From Pseudovibrio sp. Ad37 (GTDB lineage: Bacteria > Pseudomonadota > Alphaproteobacteria > Rhizobiales > Stappiaceae), in the NCBI RefSeq assembly GCF_001623075.1, contig NZ_LMCF01000032.1, positions 1-64,000 of the forward strand: a stretch of 64,000 nucleotides of DNA. The letters run 5' to 3'. Within the stretch, counting starts at the first letter, position 1, and every line of letters begins with the position of its first letter. The position numbers were made by a program, and so were the translations under genes. The notes under the pieces are model-generated. The model searched no databases. It saw only the letters and a program-made list of their open reading frames with translations, and was not told the DNA's origin. This document shows positions 51,604 through 59,424 of the stretch, in pieces.

Positions 51604-52719
51604 TTAAAGACCCCGTGTTTTTAGCAGAAAGTCTATATGGTGAGCACTGTCACCCAGCATCTCTGTTAACACCCGGTCGTGTTTCATGAACAATCCGACG
51701 TCAACTTCGTCGGTCATACCGATTCCACCATGCATCTGCACCGCTTCTTCTGTTGCCACGCGAGAAACTTTAGCAACCTTGGCTTTGGCTGCTCGGGAAA
51801 GAGCCTCTGCATTATCTGAGATTGTATCTATTGCACGTAACGCGGAGGAGATGAGTGAAGCTGTTTGTTCAATCTGGCAATAAAGGTCGGCCATTCTGTG
51901 TTGAAGTGCCTGAAACATGCCGATTGGAACACCAAATTGTTTTCTTTCATTCAGGTATGCCGTTGTGCGCTCTGCAACTTCTCTTGCAACTCCAAGTTGC
52001 TCTGAGGCTGCAATCGAACGACCTAAGCGGAGCGTGGCTTCCAGAACGGTCGCGCCCTTATCAAGCGGACACAGCAAATCCTTGCCATCCAGATGCAAAT
52101 TGCTGATCTGAATGTTTGCGGCATTGCGGCTGTCCAGCATGGCGTTGCGCTCTACCTCAACTTCAGTCGTGCTTGGATCTACCAGAAAAAGCCCGGTGTC
52201 TTCGCCGGTTTTTGCAACAACAATCAGCCGGTCGGCGTTGTAACCATCAAACACCGCGCGTTTTCTGGCGTTGAGAATGAAGCCGTTGCCGTCCGGTTCT
52301 GCCGTGGCTTTGATGCGGGACGGGTTGTGCTTTGCTCCCTCATCTATGGCCAGTGCGATGACTGCGTCGCCAGTAGCGATCTTCGGTCCCCACTCGCTTA
52401 AATGCTCGCCACCAGACTGACGCAGTGCAATTGCGCTCAAAACAGCGGTGGAGAGGAACGGAGAGGCCGTCAGGTTGCGACCCATTTCCTCAGCCACAAG
52501 GCCCGCAGCGCGGTGGCCAAAGTCGTATCCGCCTGCGTCTTCTGGCAGCAATATGCCAAACCAGCCCATGTCGGCCAATGTTTTGTGAAGCTCTTGATTG
52601 AAGCCAAGCGCCTCTTTCTGGTCGCGCAGATCACGCAGTGCCTGAACCGAGGCATTTTCTGCCATAAAACCAGAGGCTGAGTCCTTCAGAAGGGTTTCTT
52701 CAGAGCTGAAAAGTTCCAT
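51604..52719 (-). CDS. acyl-CoA dehydrogenase, non-catalytic-type subunit
   Basis: A 371-residue ACAD-fold protein. It has SRAAKAKVAKVSRVATEEAVQMHGGIGMTDEVDVGLFMKHDRVLTEMLG at the C-terminus, where homologous catalytic subunits carry an Glu-Gly-x-x-Glu motif; that motif is absent here. This is the pattern of the second subunit in heteromeric ACADs, such as those of steroid side-chain oxidation. It starts 11 bases after the frameshifted dehydrogenase gene and is probably its partner. ATG 52719 follows GGAGAG. Confidence 0.82.
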   Translation of the reverse strand: MELFSSEETLLKDSASGFMAENASVQALRDLRDQKEALGFNQELHKTLADMGWFGILLPEDAGGYDFGHRAAGLVAEEMGRNLTASPFLSTAVLSAIALRQSGGEHLSEWGPKIATGDAVIALAIDEGAKHNPSRIKATAEPDGNGFILNARKRAVFDGYNADRLIVVAKTGEDTGLFLVDPSTTEVEVERNAMLDSRNAANIQISNLHLDGKDLLCPLDKGATVLEATLRLGRSIAASEQLGVAREVAERTTAYLNERKQFGVPIGMFQALQHRMADLYCQIEQTASLISSALRAIDTISDNAEALSRAAKAKVAKVSRVATEEAVQMHGGIGMTDEVDVGLFMKHDRVLTEMLGDSAHHIDFLLKTRGL

Positions 52720-52730
52720 ATTTTCTCTCC

Positions 52731-53910
52731 TTAACCCAGTGATGGCAGGCGCAGCACTGCCTTAGAAATGATGGAGAGCATGATCTCCGAAGTGCCGCCT
52801 TCAATGCTGTTGCCCTTGGAACGCAGCCAAGAGGCAGACTGATTGCCGATGCCGTTGTTCTCTTCCGGCCCAGACAAGGCTTCCAGCCCTCCAGCCTGTA
52901 CAACGAGGCTCTGGCGGCGTTTGTTCAGTTCTGTGCCGAGATACTTAAGCTCTGCAGAACGGGCGCCCAGCTGGTTACCTGCGCGGTGGAAGTCTTTTGC
53001 AGCTGCAAGATGTGCGGTCAGCGCCATCTCATCAATCAGGAACTCCCCGATATCAGCACGAAGGAGCGGATCATCCAATCGGCCTGTCTCATCCAGCCCG
53101 ATTGAGTCGATCGCAGTCTCATAAAGGCCAGCGGAACCGCCAAAAATCGCATCCAGATTGCTGACCATTTCGCGTTCATGGGTCAGCAGATACTTGGCGA
53201 TTGTCCAGCCGTTGCCGCGCTCATCAACCACATTCTCCATAGGCACCTTCACGTCATCGAAGAAGGTTTCACAGAACGGAGAACTGCCGGAAATGAGGCG
53301 GATTGGTTTGGTGGAGACGCCTTCGCTGGTCATATCAAACAGCAGGAACGAGATGCCCTTGTGTTTCTTCGCATCCGGCTCTGTACGCACCAAGGCAAAG
53401 ATCCAGTCGGCTTGATCAGCGTAGGAGGTCCAAATCTTCTGGCCGGAGACGAGGAAATGATCGCCCATGTCCACGCCTTTGGTTTGGACGGACGCCAGGT
53501 CGGAGCCGGAACCCGGTTCTGAGTAGCCCTGGCACCAGCGAATTTCACCGCGTGCGATTTTGGGCAGGTGCTGCAGCTTTTGCTCGTGAGAGCCGTATTT
53601 CAGCAGAGCGGGACCAAGCATCCAGATGCCGAAGCTTTCCAGTGGAGACATGGCGTTGATGCGCGTCATCTCCTCTTTGAGGATCTTGGCCTCGTCACCG
53701 TTCAGGTCACCGCCGCCGTACTCTTTTGGCCAGCTTGGTACTGTCCAGCCACGCTCGGCCATGCGTTCCAGCCATTGCTGTTGTGCTTCGGGCTTAAAGG
53801 TCCAGTTGCGGCCACCCCAACAGATATCGCTCTCTGTGGTGACTGTCTTGCGGGCAGTTCTCTTCCAACCAAGCCCTTGTTTCTATGCGGAAGTCATCAA
53901 GTGATGTCAT
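52731..53910 (-). pseudogene. acyl-CoA dehydrogenase, catalytic-type, with N-terminal frameshift
   Basis: A long intact frame (343 codons from 53762) carries the ACAD core: QGYSEPGSGSDLAS, VSGQKIWTSYA, and the catalytic Glu motif KGNSIEGGTSEI. The missing N-terminus is present upstream in another frame: ATG 53910 with GGGAGAAC gives MTSLDDFRIETRAWLEENCP, then the frame breaks near 53850 and runs to a stop at 53794. The correct frame resumes as TTESDICWGGRNWTF and continues into the core. A small deletion is the simplest cause. It may be inactive, or a shorter protein may start at 53762. Confidence 0.8.
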
Positions 53911-53974
53911 TGCGTTCTCCCTGTTTTGGAGTGCAGATGCAAAGGATAAGGAGAGCGGTGGTTCTCCTGCCGTA

Positions 53975-55234
53975 TCAGATTTTTTCCTGAGTGTGTTTGC
54001 GCAGCTCAGAGCGGCCAATGAAGTTGCGGTGCACGGCATCAGGACCATCTGCAAAGCGCAGGGTGCGCAGGTTCATCCAGTTGGTTGCCAGTGGGGTATC
54101 CTGAGAGATGCCCTGACCGCCAAACATCTGCATGGCTTCATCTGTAACTTTAAGCGCCATGCGCGGTGCAACAACCTTGATCTGGCTGATCCAGAACGCC
54201 GCTTCACGGGCGGAGGCATTGTCCATCATCCATGCGGCTTTCAGGCAGAGAAGGCGGGCTTGCTCAATCTCCATGCGGCATTCGGCTATGATGTCGAAAT
54301 TGGCGCCCAGTTTGTAGAGCTGCTTACCAAAGGCTTCCCGGTTGATGGAACGCTTACACATCAGCTCAAGCGCTTGTTCCGCTTGTCCAATTGCTCGCAT
54401 GCAATGGTGGATGCGGCCCGGGCCGAGGCGACCTTGTGCCACTTCAAAGCCGCGTCCTTCTTCCAGAAGCAGGTTTTCGACAGGAACGCGTACATCCTCA
54501 AACCGCAGGTGCAAATGTCCGTGAGGGGCATGGTCATGGCCAAACACCTGCATCGGTCGTAGCTTGGTGATGCCCGGTGTGTTGGCGTCCACCACGATCA
54601 TCGAATGCTGCTGATGCTTGGTGCCGTCTGTTGGCGTGTGAACCATGGTGATGTAAACCGCGCAGCGCGGGTCACCAGCACCGGAAGACCACCACTTCTC
54701 ACCATTCAGCACGTAATGGTCACCATCACGCACGCAGGACATGCGGATGTTGGTGGCGTCGGATGAGCCGTGGTCTGGCTCAGTCATCAGGTAGGCTGAG
54801 CGAATCTCGCCGTCCAGCATGCGCTTCAGCCAGGTTTCTTTCATCGCCTCGGAGCCGTAGCGCTCAAACACTTCCATGTTGCCGGTGTCAGGGGCGTTGC
54901 AGTTGAACACCTCTGGTGCGAGCGGAGATTTGCCCATCTCTTCAGCCAGATAGGCGTATTCAACAGTGCTGAGGCCGTAGCCGCGCTTGGAGTCTGTCAG
55001 CCAAAAATTCCAAAGGCCTTTGGCGCGTGCGCTTGCTTTGAGGCTTTCCAGAATTTCTGTTTGCCGCGGAGTATGTTGCCAGCGGTCTCCCACCGGAATC
55101 TCATCATGAAATTCATCCTCGAGGGGCATGATTTCATCGCGAACCATGCTGCGCACTTGTTCCATGAGTGGCGCTACACGCTGGCTTACCCCAAGGTCCA
55201 TAGCTGGACGTTCGGCTAATAAAGTGTCGCTCAT
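53975..55234 (-). CDS. ACAD11-like acyl-CoA dehydrogenase
   Basis: A 419-residue ACAD from ATG 55234 with GGGAGGG upstream. MTEPDHGSSDATNIRMS, NGEKWWSSGAGDPRCAVYI, and EEGRGFEVAQGRLGPGRIHHCMRAIG match the dehydrogenase part of vertebrate ACAD10/ACAD11 almost word for word. RFADGPDAVHRNFI occupies the place of the usual catalytic Glu motif. In that group the enzyme acts on 4-phosphoryloxyacyl-CoA made by a kinase domain; here a matching kinase is encoded separately at 57886-58923. First gene of the minus-strand operon, divergent from the SDR at 55582. Confidence 0.88.
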   Translation of the reverse strand: MSDTLLAERPAMDLGVSQRVAPLMEQVRSMVRDEIMPLEDEFHDEIPVGDRWQHTPRQTEILESLKASARAKGLWNFWLTDSKRGYGLSTVEYAYLAEEMGKSPLAPEVFNCNAPDTGNMEVFERYGSEAMKETWLKRMLDGEIRSAYLMTEPDHGSSDATNIRMSCVRDGDHYVLNGEKWWSSGAGDPRCAVYITMVHTPTDGTKHQQHSMIVVDANTPGITKLRPMQVFGHDHAPHGHLHLRFEDVRVPVENLLLEEGRGFEVAQGRLGPGRIHHCMRAIGQAEQALELMCKRSINREAFGKQLYKLGANFDIIAECRMEIEQARLLCLKAAWMMDNASAREAAFWISQIKVVAPRMALKVTDEAMQMFGGQGISQDTPLATNWMNLRTLRFADGPDAVHRNFIGRSELRKHTQEKI

Positions 55235-55581
55235 GATTGACCCTCCCAAGACATCTGAGCTCTTTTGTCTTTACAGACCCGTGGGGAAATTCCACTTATT
55301 ATCAGAGGGATAGGTGATCATGAGCTCCCACACAAAATCAAAATCCCAGGCCGGAGAGACAAAAGAAACGAGCTAAAAATTTTGCTTTACAACTGTTGAT
55401 ATACGGAAACATACTACTGAGTATGTTGTCAACTGCGCGTGAAGATGAGCACGCTTGACCATTGGTTTAAGGTGGCCTCCCCAAAACGTGGGTGGCGGTA
55501 TCTGAATGAAGAAACGCCTGAATCAAGTCGCGTGAGATGCGGTGGCAGATCGAAGAACACTATGGGAGGTAGGGTGTCTTC
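55235..55581. other. divergent promoter region of the ACAD cluster
   Basis: About 350 bases between the ACAD11-like gene (minus) and the SDR gene (plus). It contains the second 20-bp palindrome at 55408-55427 and the Shine-Dalgarno GGGAGG shortly before 55582. No gene is seen in it. Confidence 0.7.
55408..55427. promoter_or_regulatory. 20-bp palindrome, copy 2
   Basis: AACATACTACTGAGTATGTT has perfect 8-base arms and a 4-base centre, in the region between divergent catabolic operons. It shares all arm bases but one with 49628-49647. Confidence 0.85.
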
Positions 55582-56415
55582 ATGGGATATCTTGAGGAAC
55601 TGTTTGGTGTCGCTGGCAAAACAGCGCTGGTAACAGGTGGTGGAACCGGCATTGGCCGCATGGTCGCCACTGCACTGGCAGAAGGTGGCGCCCGCGTCTT
55701 CATCTGCTCGCGCAAGCTGGATGTGGTTGAAAAAACAGCACAGGAGATCAATGCAAACCTGAAAGCCAACAATCCGGTGGCTGCCGGATCTGTTGAAGCG
55801 TTTCAGGGAGATGTTGGCTCTGAAGAGGGCGTGTTGGCTCTTGCTGAAGCTGTACGTGAGCGCAGCCCAAAGCTTGATATTCTGGTCAACAATGCTGGCA
55901 TCACCTGGGGTGAGCCACTGGGCACCTTCCCGTACTTTGCGTGGAAGAAGGTGATGGATGTCAACGTGGCAGGCCTGTTCCATCTGACGCAGACTCTGTT
56001 GCCGGAGTTGAAAGCCAGTGGACGACCGGAAGATCCGGCCCGCGTTATTAATTTGGGCTCGGTCATGGGCTCCACGCCGATTGGGGATGGCGCTTACTCT
56101 TACTCAGCCTCAAAGGCCGCAGTGCACCAGCTGACGCGCATTCTGGCCAAAGAACTGGCGAAAGAGCACATTACATTCAACGGCTTCGCACCGGGGCCGT
56201 TCCAATCCAACATGACAGCGTTTGCAACGGGCACGGACGAAAAAGCAGCGCATGTCGGGAAAGGCGTGCCACTTGGCCGGATCGGGCACCCTGATGATAT
56301 CGCAGGCGCAACGCTCTTCCTTTGTGGCAAAGGCGGGTCCTATGTCACGGGGGAAGTGATCCCGCTGGATGGTGGCATCCATATCGCCACAGGCACCAAT
56401 TTGTTTGGACAGTGA
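55582..56415 (+). CDS. short-chain dehydrogenase/reductase (RhlG-like)
   Basis: A 277-residue SDR. ALVTGGGTGIGRMVATALAEGGARVFICSRKLDVV binds NADP (Arg/Ser after strand 2), NNAGITWGEPLGTFP follows, and catalytic residues lie in NLGSVMGSTPIGDGAYSYSASKAAVHQLTRILA. The start and this active site resemble RhlG-type beta-ketoacyl reductases. It heads the plus-strand operon SDR, MaoC, MFE-type SDR, kinase, GFA. ATG 55582 is confirmed by GGGAGG. Confidence 0.88.
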   Translation: MGYLEELFGVAGKTALVTGGGTGIGRMVATALAEGGARVFICSRKLDVVEKTAQEINANLKANNPVAAGSVEAFQGDVGSEEGVLALAEAVRERSPKLDILVNNAGITWGEPLGTFPYFAWKKVMDVNVAGLFHLTQTLLPELKASGRPEDPARVINLGSVMGSTPIGDGAYSYSASKAAVHQLTRILAKELAKEHITFNGFAPGPFQSNMTAFATGTDEKAAHVGKGVPLGRIGHPDDIAGATLFLCGKGGSYVTGEVIPLDGGIHIATGTNLFGQ

Positions 56416-56422
56416 GGGGCTT

Positions 56423-56893
56423 ATGGAACTGACCATAGAAGAACTTGAGGCCCGGGTTGGCCAGCAGATAGGCTTGTCTGACTGGGTGGAGGTGGATCAG
56501 TATATGATCTCCACCTTTGGCAAACTGACCTTTGATGAGCAGTTTATCCATATGGATCCTGAGCGCGCCGCTGCTGAAACCCCGTTTGGCGGTACCATCG
56601 CTCATGGGTTTCTCACGCTCTCGCTCGCCAGCAAATTCGCCATAGAAACCTTGCCGGATGTGAAGGGGCGGACCATGGGCATCAACTATGGTTTCAATAA
56701 AATCCGCTTTTTACATCCTGTCGCCAGTGGTAAGCGCATTCGGGGACGTTTCACTCTGGATAATCTGACCCGCAAGGGAGATGGTCAGATCCTTCAGGAG
56801 TTTGGTCTTTCAATTGAGATTGAGGGTGTCGAAAGCCCCGCGTTGGTCGCACAATGGCTGACAATGACGTTTTTTGAGGAGGTAGCTGCATGA
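56423..56893 (+). CDS. MaoC-like enoyl-CoA hydratase
   Basis: A 156-residue single-hotdog hydratase. FDEQFIHMDPERAAAETPFGGTIAHGFLTLSLASKF includes the hydratase-2 motif with catalytic Asp and His. It starts 7 bases after the SDR gene, and its end overlaps the next ATG (ATGA). It adds water to 2-enoyl-CoA, giving the (R)-3-hydroxyacyl-CoA isomer expected for partnership with the following MFE-2-type dehydrogenase. Confidence 0.9.
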   Translation: MELTIEELEARVGQQIGLSDWVEVDQYMISTFGKLTFDEQFIHMDPERAAAETPFGGTIAHGFLTLSLASKFAIETLPDVKGRTMGINYGFNKIRFLHPVASGKRIRGRFTLDNLTRKGDGQILQEFGLSIEIEGVESPALVAQWLTMTFFEEVAA

Positions 56894-57801
56894 CGCAGGA
56901 CACGATAAATTTTGCCGGTCAGGTAGCGATTGTTACGGGCGCAGGCGGTGGGCTTGGTCGTCTTTACGCGCTGGACCTTGCCGCACGCGGCGCTGCGGTG
57001 GTGGTGAATGATCTGGGCGGCTCTGTTGATGGCTCCGGTTCGTCCGCAACCGCTGCTGAAACGGTTGTTGAGGAGATCAAAGCAGCAGGCGGCAAAGCAA
57101 TCGCCAATGCTGCGGATGTGACGGATGAGGCTGCTGTCAACGCTATGGTGGCGGACACTGTTGCAGCATTCGGGCGCGTTGATATTCTCATCAACAACGC
57201 TGGCATCCTGCGCGATAAGTCCTTTGCCAAGATGGAAATGTCCAACTGGAACAAAGTGGTAGACGTGCACCTCAATGGCGCGGCGCTCTGCACCAAGGCC
57301 GTTTGGAACGTGATGAAAGAGCAGGGCTATGGCCGCATCATCATGACCACATCTCCCTCCGGCATTTATGGCAACTTTGGGCAGGCGAACTACGGCGCTG
57401 CGAAAGCGGGCCTTTGGGGCATGATGAATACGCTTGGCCTTGAAGGGGCAAAAAGCAACATTCACATCAACTGCATTGCACCTTCTGCTGGGACACGCAT
57501 GACAGAAACCATCATGGATGCTGGCACGCTGAAGATGCTTGCGCCAGAGAACATCACGCCTGCAGTGGTGTTCCTGTGCTCTGATGCTGCGCCAACCCGT
57601 AAGGTGCTTGTGGCCGCTGCCGGCACTTACACACTAGCCGAAATGGTTGAAACACAAGGCATTCATCTGGCTGAGGGCAACCGTACACCAGAGGCAATTT
57701 CTGCCAATTGGGGCCGGATTGCTGACCGCACGGATGCGGAGCCGGTGAACAGCGCCATGGAAGGTGTCGCCAAGCTGGTAAAGGCAATGGCCAACGCCTG
57801 A
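56890..57801 (+). CDS. MFE-2-type 3-hydroxyacyl-CoA dehydrogenase (SDR)
   Basis: A 303-residue SDR with the HSD17B4-like pattern: VAIVTGAGGGLGRLYALDLAARGAAVVVNDLGGSVDGSG, then NNAGILRDKSFAKM, and TTSPSGIYGNFGQANYGAAKAGLWGMMNTLGLEG with the catalytic Ser, Tyr and Lys. NDLGG and AGILRDKSF are characteristic of the dehydrogenase domain of the peroxisomal multifunctional enzyme 2. It is coupled to MaoC by a 4-base overlap. The two form a split version of that enzyme and would carry out hydration and oxidation in beta-oxidation. Confidence 0.9.
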   Translation: MTQDTINFAGQVAIVTGAGGGLGRLYALDLAARGAAVVVNDLGGSVDGSGSSATAAETVVEEIKAAGGKAIANAADVTDEAAVNAMVADTVAAFGRVDILINNAGILRDKSFAKMEMSNWNKVVDVHLNGAALCTKAVWNVMKEQGYGRIIMTTSPSGIYGNFGQANYGAAKAGLWGMMNTLGLEGAKSNIHINCIAPSAGTRMTETIMDAGTLKMLAPENITPAVVFLCSDAAPTRKVLVAAAGTYTLAEMVETQGIHLAEGNRTPEAISANWGRIADRTDAEPVNSAMEGVAKLVKAMANA

Positions 57802-57821
57802 GCCTAAAAGCCGATAAGGAG

Positions 57822-57854
57822 CCTGACTGTTCACGGGACGGGGGAACCGTCAGG
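57822..57854 (+). other. intra-operon hairpin before the kinase gene
   Basis: CCTGAC-t-GTTC pairs with GAAC-c-GTCAGG around a G-rich loop. It has no T run, so it may stabilise or process the mRNA between the MFE-type gene and the kinase gene rather than terminate. Confidence 0.6.
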
Positions 57855-57885
57855 CAACCGGATGTTTCATGGAGGAGGGGAGCCC

Positions 57886-58923
57886 ATGACGAACGCCTTG
57901 CATACATTAGAGAAACCAGCGCTACAGGCCTATCTGAAGCAGCAGATACCGGAGTTTGGTGAGCTTCTGGAGATTGAGAAATTTCCGGGCGGCCAATCCA
58001 ACCCAACTTACAAGCTGGTGACCTCTGACAAGACCTACGTCATGCGAGCTAAACCTCCGGGAACCTTGCTGAAATCCGCCCATATGGTGGATCGCGAGTA
58101 TCAGGTGATGACGGCTCTGGCGGGTAGTGATGTGCCTGTGCCCAAGACTTACCATTTGTCTGCGGAGAATTCTCCAATAGGCACAATGTTCTTTGTGATG
58201 GAGTATGTTGAAGGGCGGATTTTCTGGGATCCTGCGCTGCCAGAGTGCTCTAATGAAGAGCGTATGGCGATCTTCGCGGAGATGAACCGGGTGTTGGCCG
58301 CCCTGCACGATGTCTCTCCCAATGCCGTTGGTCTGATGGACTATGGCAAGCTCGGCAACTACTTCGAGCGGCAGACCGGGCGCTGGATCAAGCAGTACAA
58401 GGCCTCAGAAACCGTCACGATTCCAGCCATGAACCGGCTGATGGAGTGGCTGGAAGCGAACATGGTGGAGGATGATGGTTCGACTTCGCTGGTGCACGGG
58501 GATTACCGACTCGACAACCTGATCTTCCATCCCACAGAACCGCGGATTGTGGCTGTGCTGGATTGGGAGCTTTCTACGCTTGGTCACCCGCTGGCGGACC
58601 TTGCCTATCAGTGCATGCAGTGGCGTTTGCCGTCTTTCAAAGGTTTGCGCGGTTTGGCAGGGCTGGATCGTGTGGCGCTTGGTATTCCGCTTGAAGAGGA
58701 GTACGTCCGCCAGTACTGTATGCGTCGCGGGCTCAGCGAGATTGAGAACTGGGAGTTCTATCTCGCGTTCTCCATGTTCCGATTAGCCGCAATTATTCAA
58801 GGGGTTGTAGCACGTGCTGAAGCAGGCAACGCCTCCAACCCACAAGCCGCAGAAATGATGCGAAAAGCTGTCCCTCTCATCGCCGGCATGGCCTGTGAGG
58901 TGGTTGGCGAACTGGTGGAGTAA
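57886..58923 (+). CDS. ACAD10/11-type phosphotransferase (putative 4-hydroxyacyl-CoA kinase)
   Basis: A 345-residue APH-fold kinase from ATG 57886 (GGAGGAGGGG upstream). FPGGQSNPTYKLVTSDKTYVMRAKPPGTLLKSAHMVDREYQVM, then MFFVMEYVEGRIFWDPALP, the catalytic loop VHGDYRLDNLIFH and the metal site AVLDWELSTLGHPLADLAYQC match the N-terminal kinase domain of ACAD10/11 and the LvaA-like kinases. These phosphorylate the 4-hydroxyl of 4-hydroxyacyl-CoA. It is the fourth gene of the plus-strand operon, and its expected dehydrogenase partner is at 53975-55234. Confidence 0.9.
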   Translation: MTNALHTLEKPALQAYLKQQIPEFGELLEIEKFPGGQSNPTYKLVTSDKTYVMRAKPPGTLLKSAHMVDREYQVMTALAGSDVPVPKTYHLSAENSPIGTMFFVMEYVEGRIFWDPALPECSNEERMAIFAEMNRVLAALHDVSPNAVGLMDYGKLGNYFERQTGRWIKQYKASETVTIPAMNRLMEWLEANMVEDDGSTSLVHGDYRLDNLIFHPTEPRIVAVLDWELSTLGHPLADLAYQCMQWRLPSFKGLRGLAGLDRVALGIPLEEEYVRQYCMRRGLSEIENWEFYLAFSMFRLAAIIQGVVARAEAGNASNPQAAEMMRKAVPLIAGMACEVVGELVE

Positions 58924-58928
58924 CGAGT

Positions 58929-59354
58929 GTGAACAAGCGATCCGGGCGTTGTATGTGCGGGGCGGTGTCCTACAAAATTGAGGGTGACCCGGTGGTTACA
59001 GCTCAATGTCATTGTGAGGAATGCCGCAGGGTGAGTGGGACCGGCCATACGGTTGGTGCCATGTTCCGGGCTGATCAGGTGAATATCTCCGGCGAGCTGG
59101 GCGAATATCTTTACACCTCTGCCAACGGCTCAAAGGTCACCAAAACCTTCTGCCCAAACTGCGGAAGTCCGATCTATGGCCGCAACACCAACGCGCCTGA
59201 CCACATGACGTTGCCGCTCGGTTCCATGGACAGCGCGGATGATCTGGAAATTGAGGTCGTCATCTTTGACCGCGACAAACCGCATTGGGATGCCCTGCCA
59301 GAAACAGCTGCGATCTTCGAAACCCAGCCAGACTGGAAGCCCGAGAAGGTGTGA
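58929..59354 (+). CDS. GFA/CENP-V-family zinc protein
   Basis: A 141-residue GFA protein. Zinc-site cysteines are in RCMCGAV (about 8-10), QCHCEECRRVSG (about 30-36) and FCPNCGSPIYG (about 78-81). GTG 58929 starts 5 bases after the kinase stop, so it belongs to the operon. Role unknown; it could detoxify an aldehyde released by the pathway. Confidence 0.85.
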   Translation: MNKRSGRCMCGAVSYKIEGDPVVTAQCHCEECRRVSGTGHTVGAMFRADQVNISGELGEYLYTSANGSKVTKTFCPNCGSPIYGRNTNAPDHMTLPLGSMDSADDLEIEVVIFDRDKPHWDALPETAAIFETQPDWKPEKV

Positions 59355-59383
59355 AGCCTAAAAGAAGCGCTCCACAAACAACA

Positions 59384-59413
59384 ATGCCGGCCTAAATCGA
59401 GTTAGGCGGGCAT
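59384..59413. terminator. terminator-like hairpin between converging operons
   Basis: ATGCCGGCCTAA and TTAGGCGGGCAT pair over 12 positions with one mismatch around a 6-base loop. There is no strong T tail. Confidence 0.55.
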
Positions 59414-59424
59414 GATTGCGAAGT

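Noticed and set aside
53794-54054. Separate small gene of 86 codons
   Set aside because: Its second half is the N-terminus of the acyl-CoA dehydrogenase; it is a frameshifted piece, not an independent gene.
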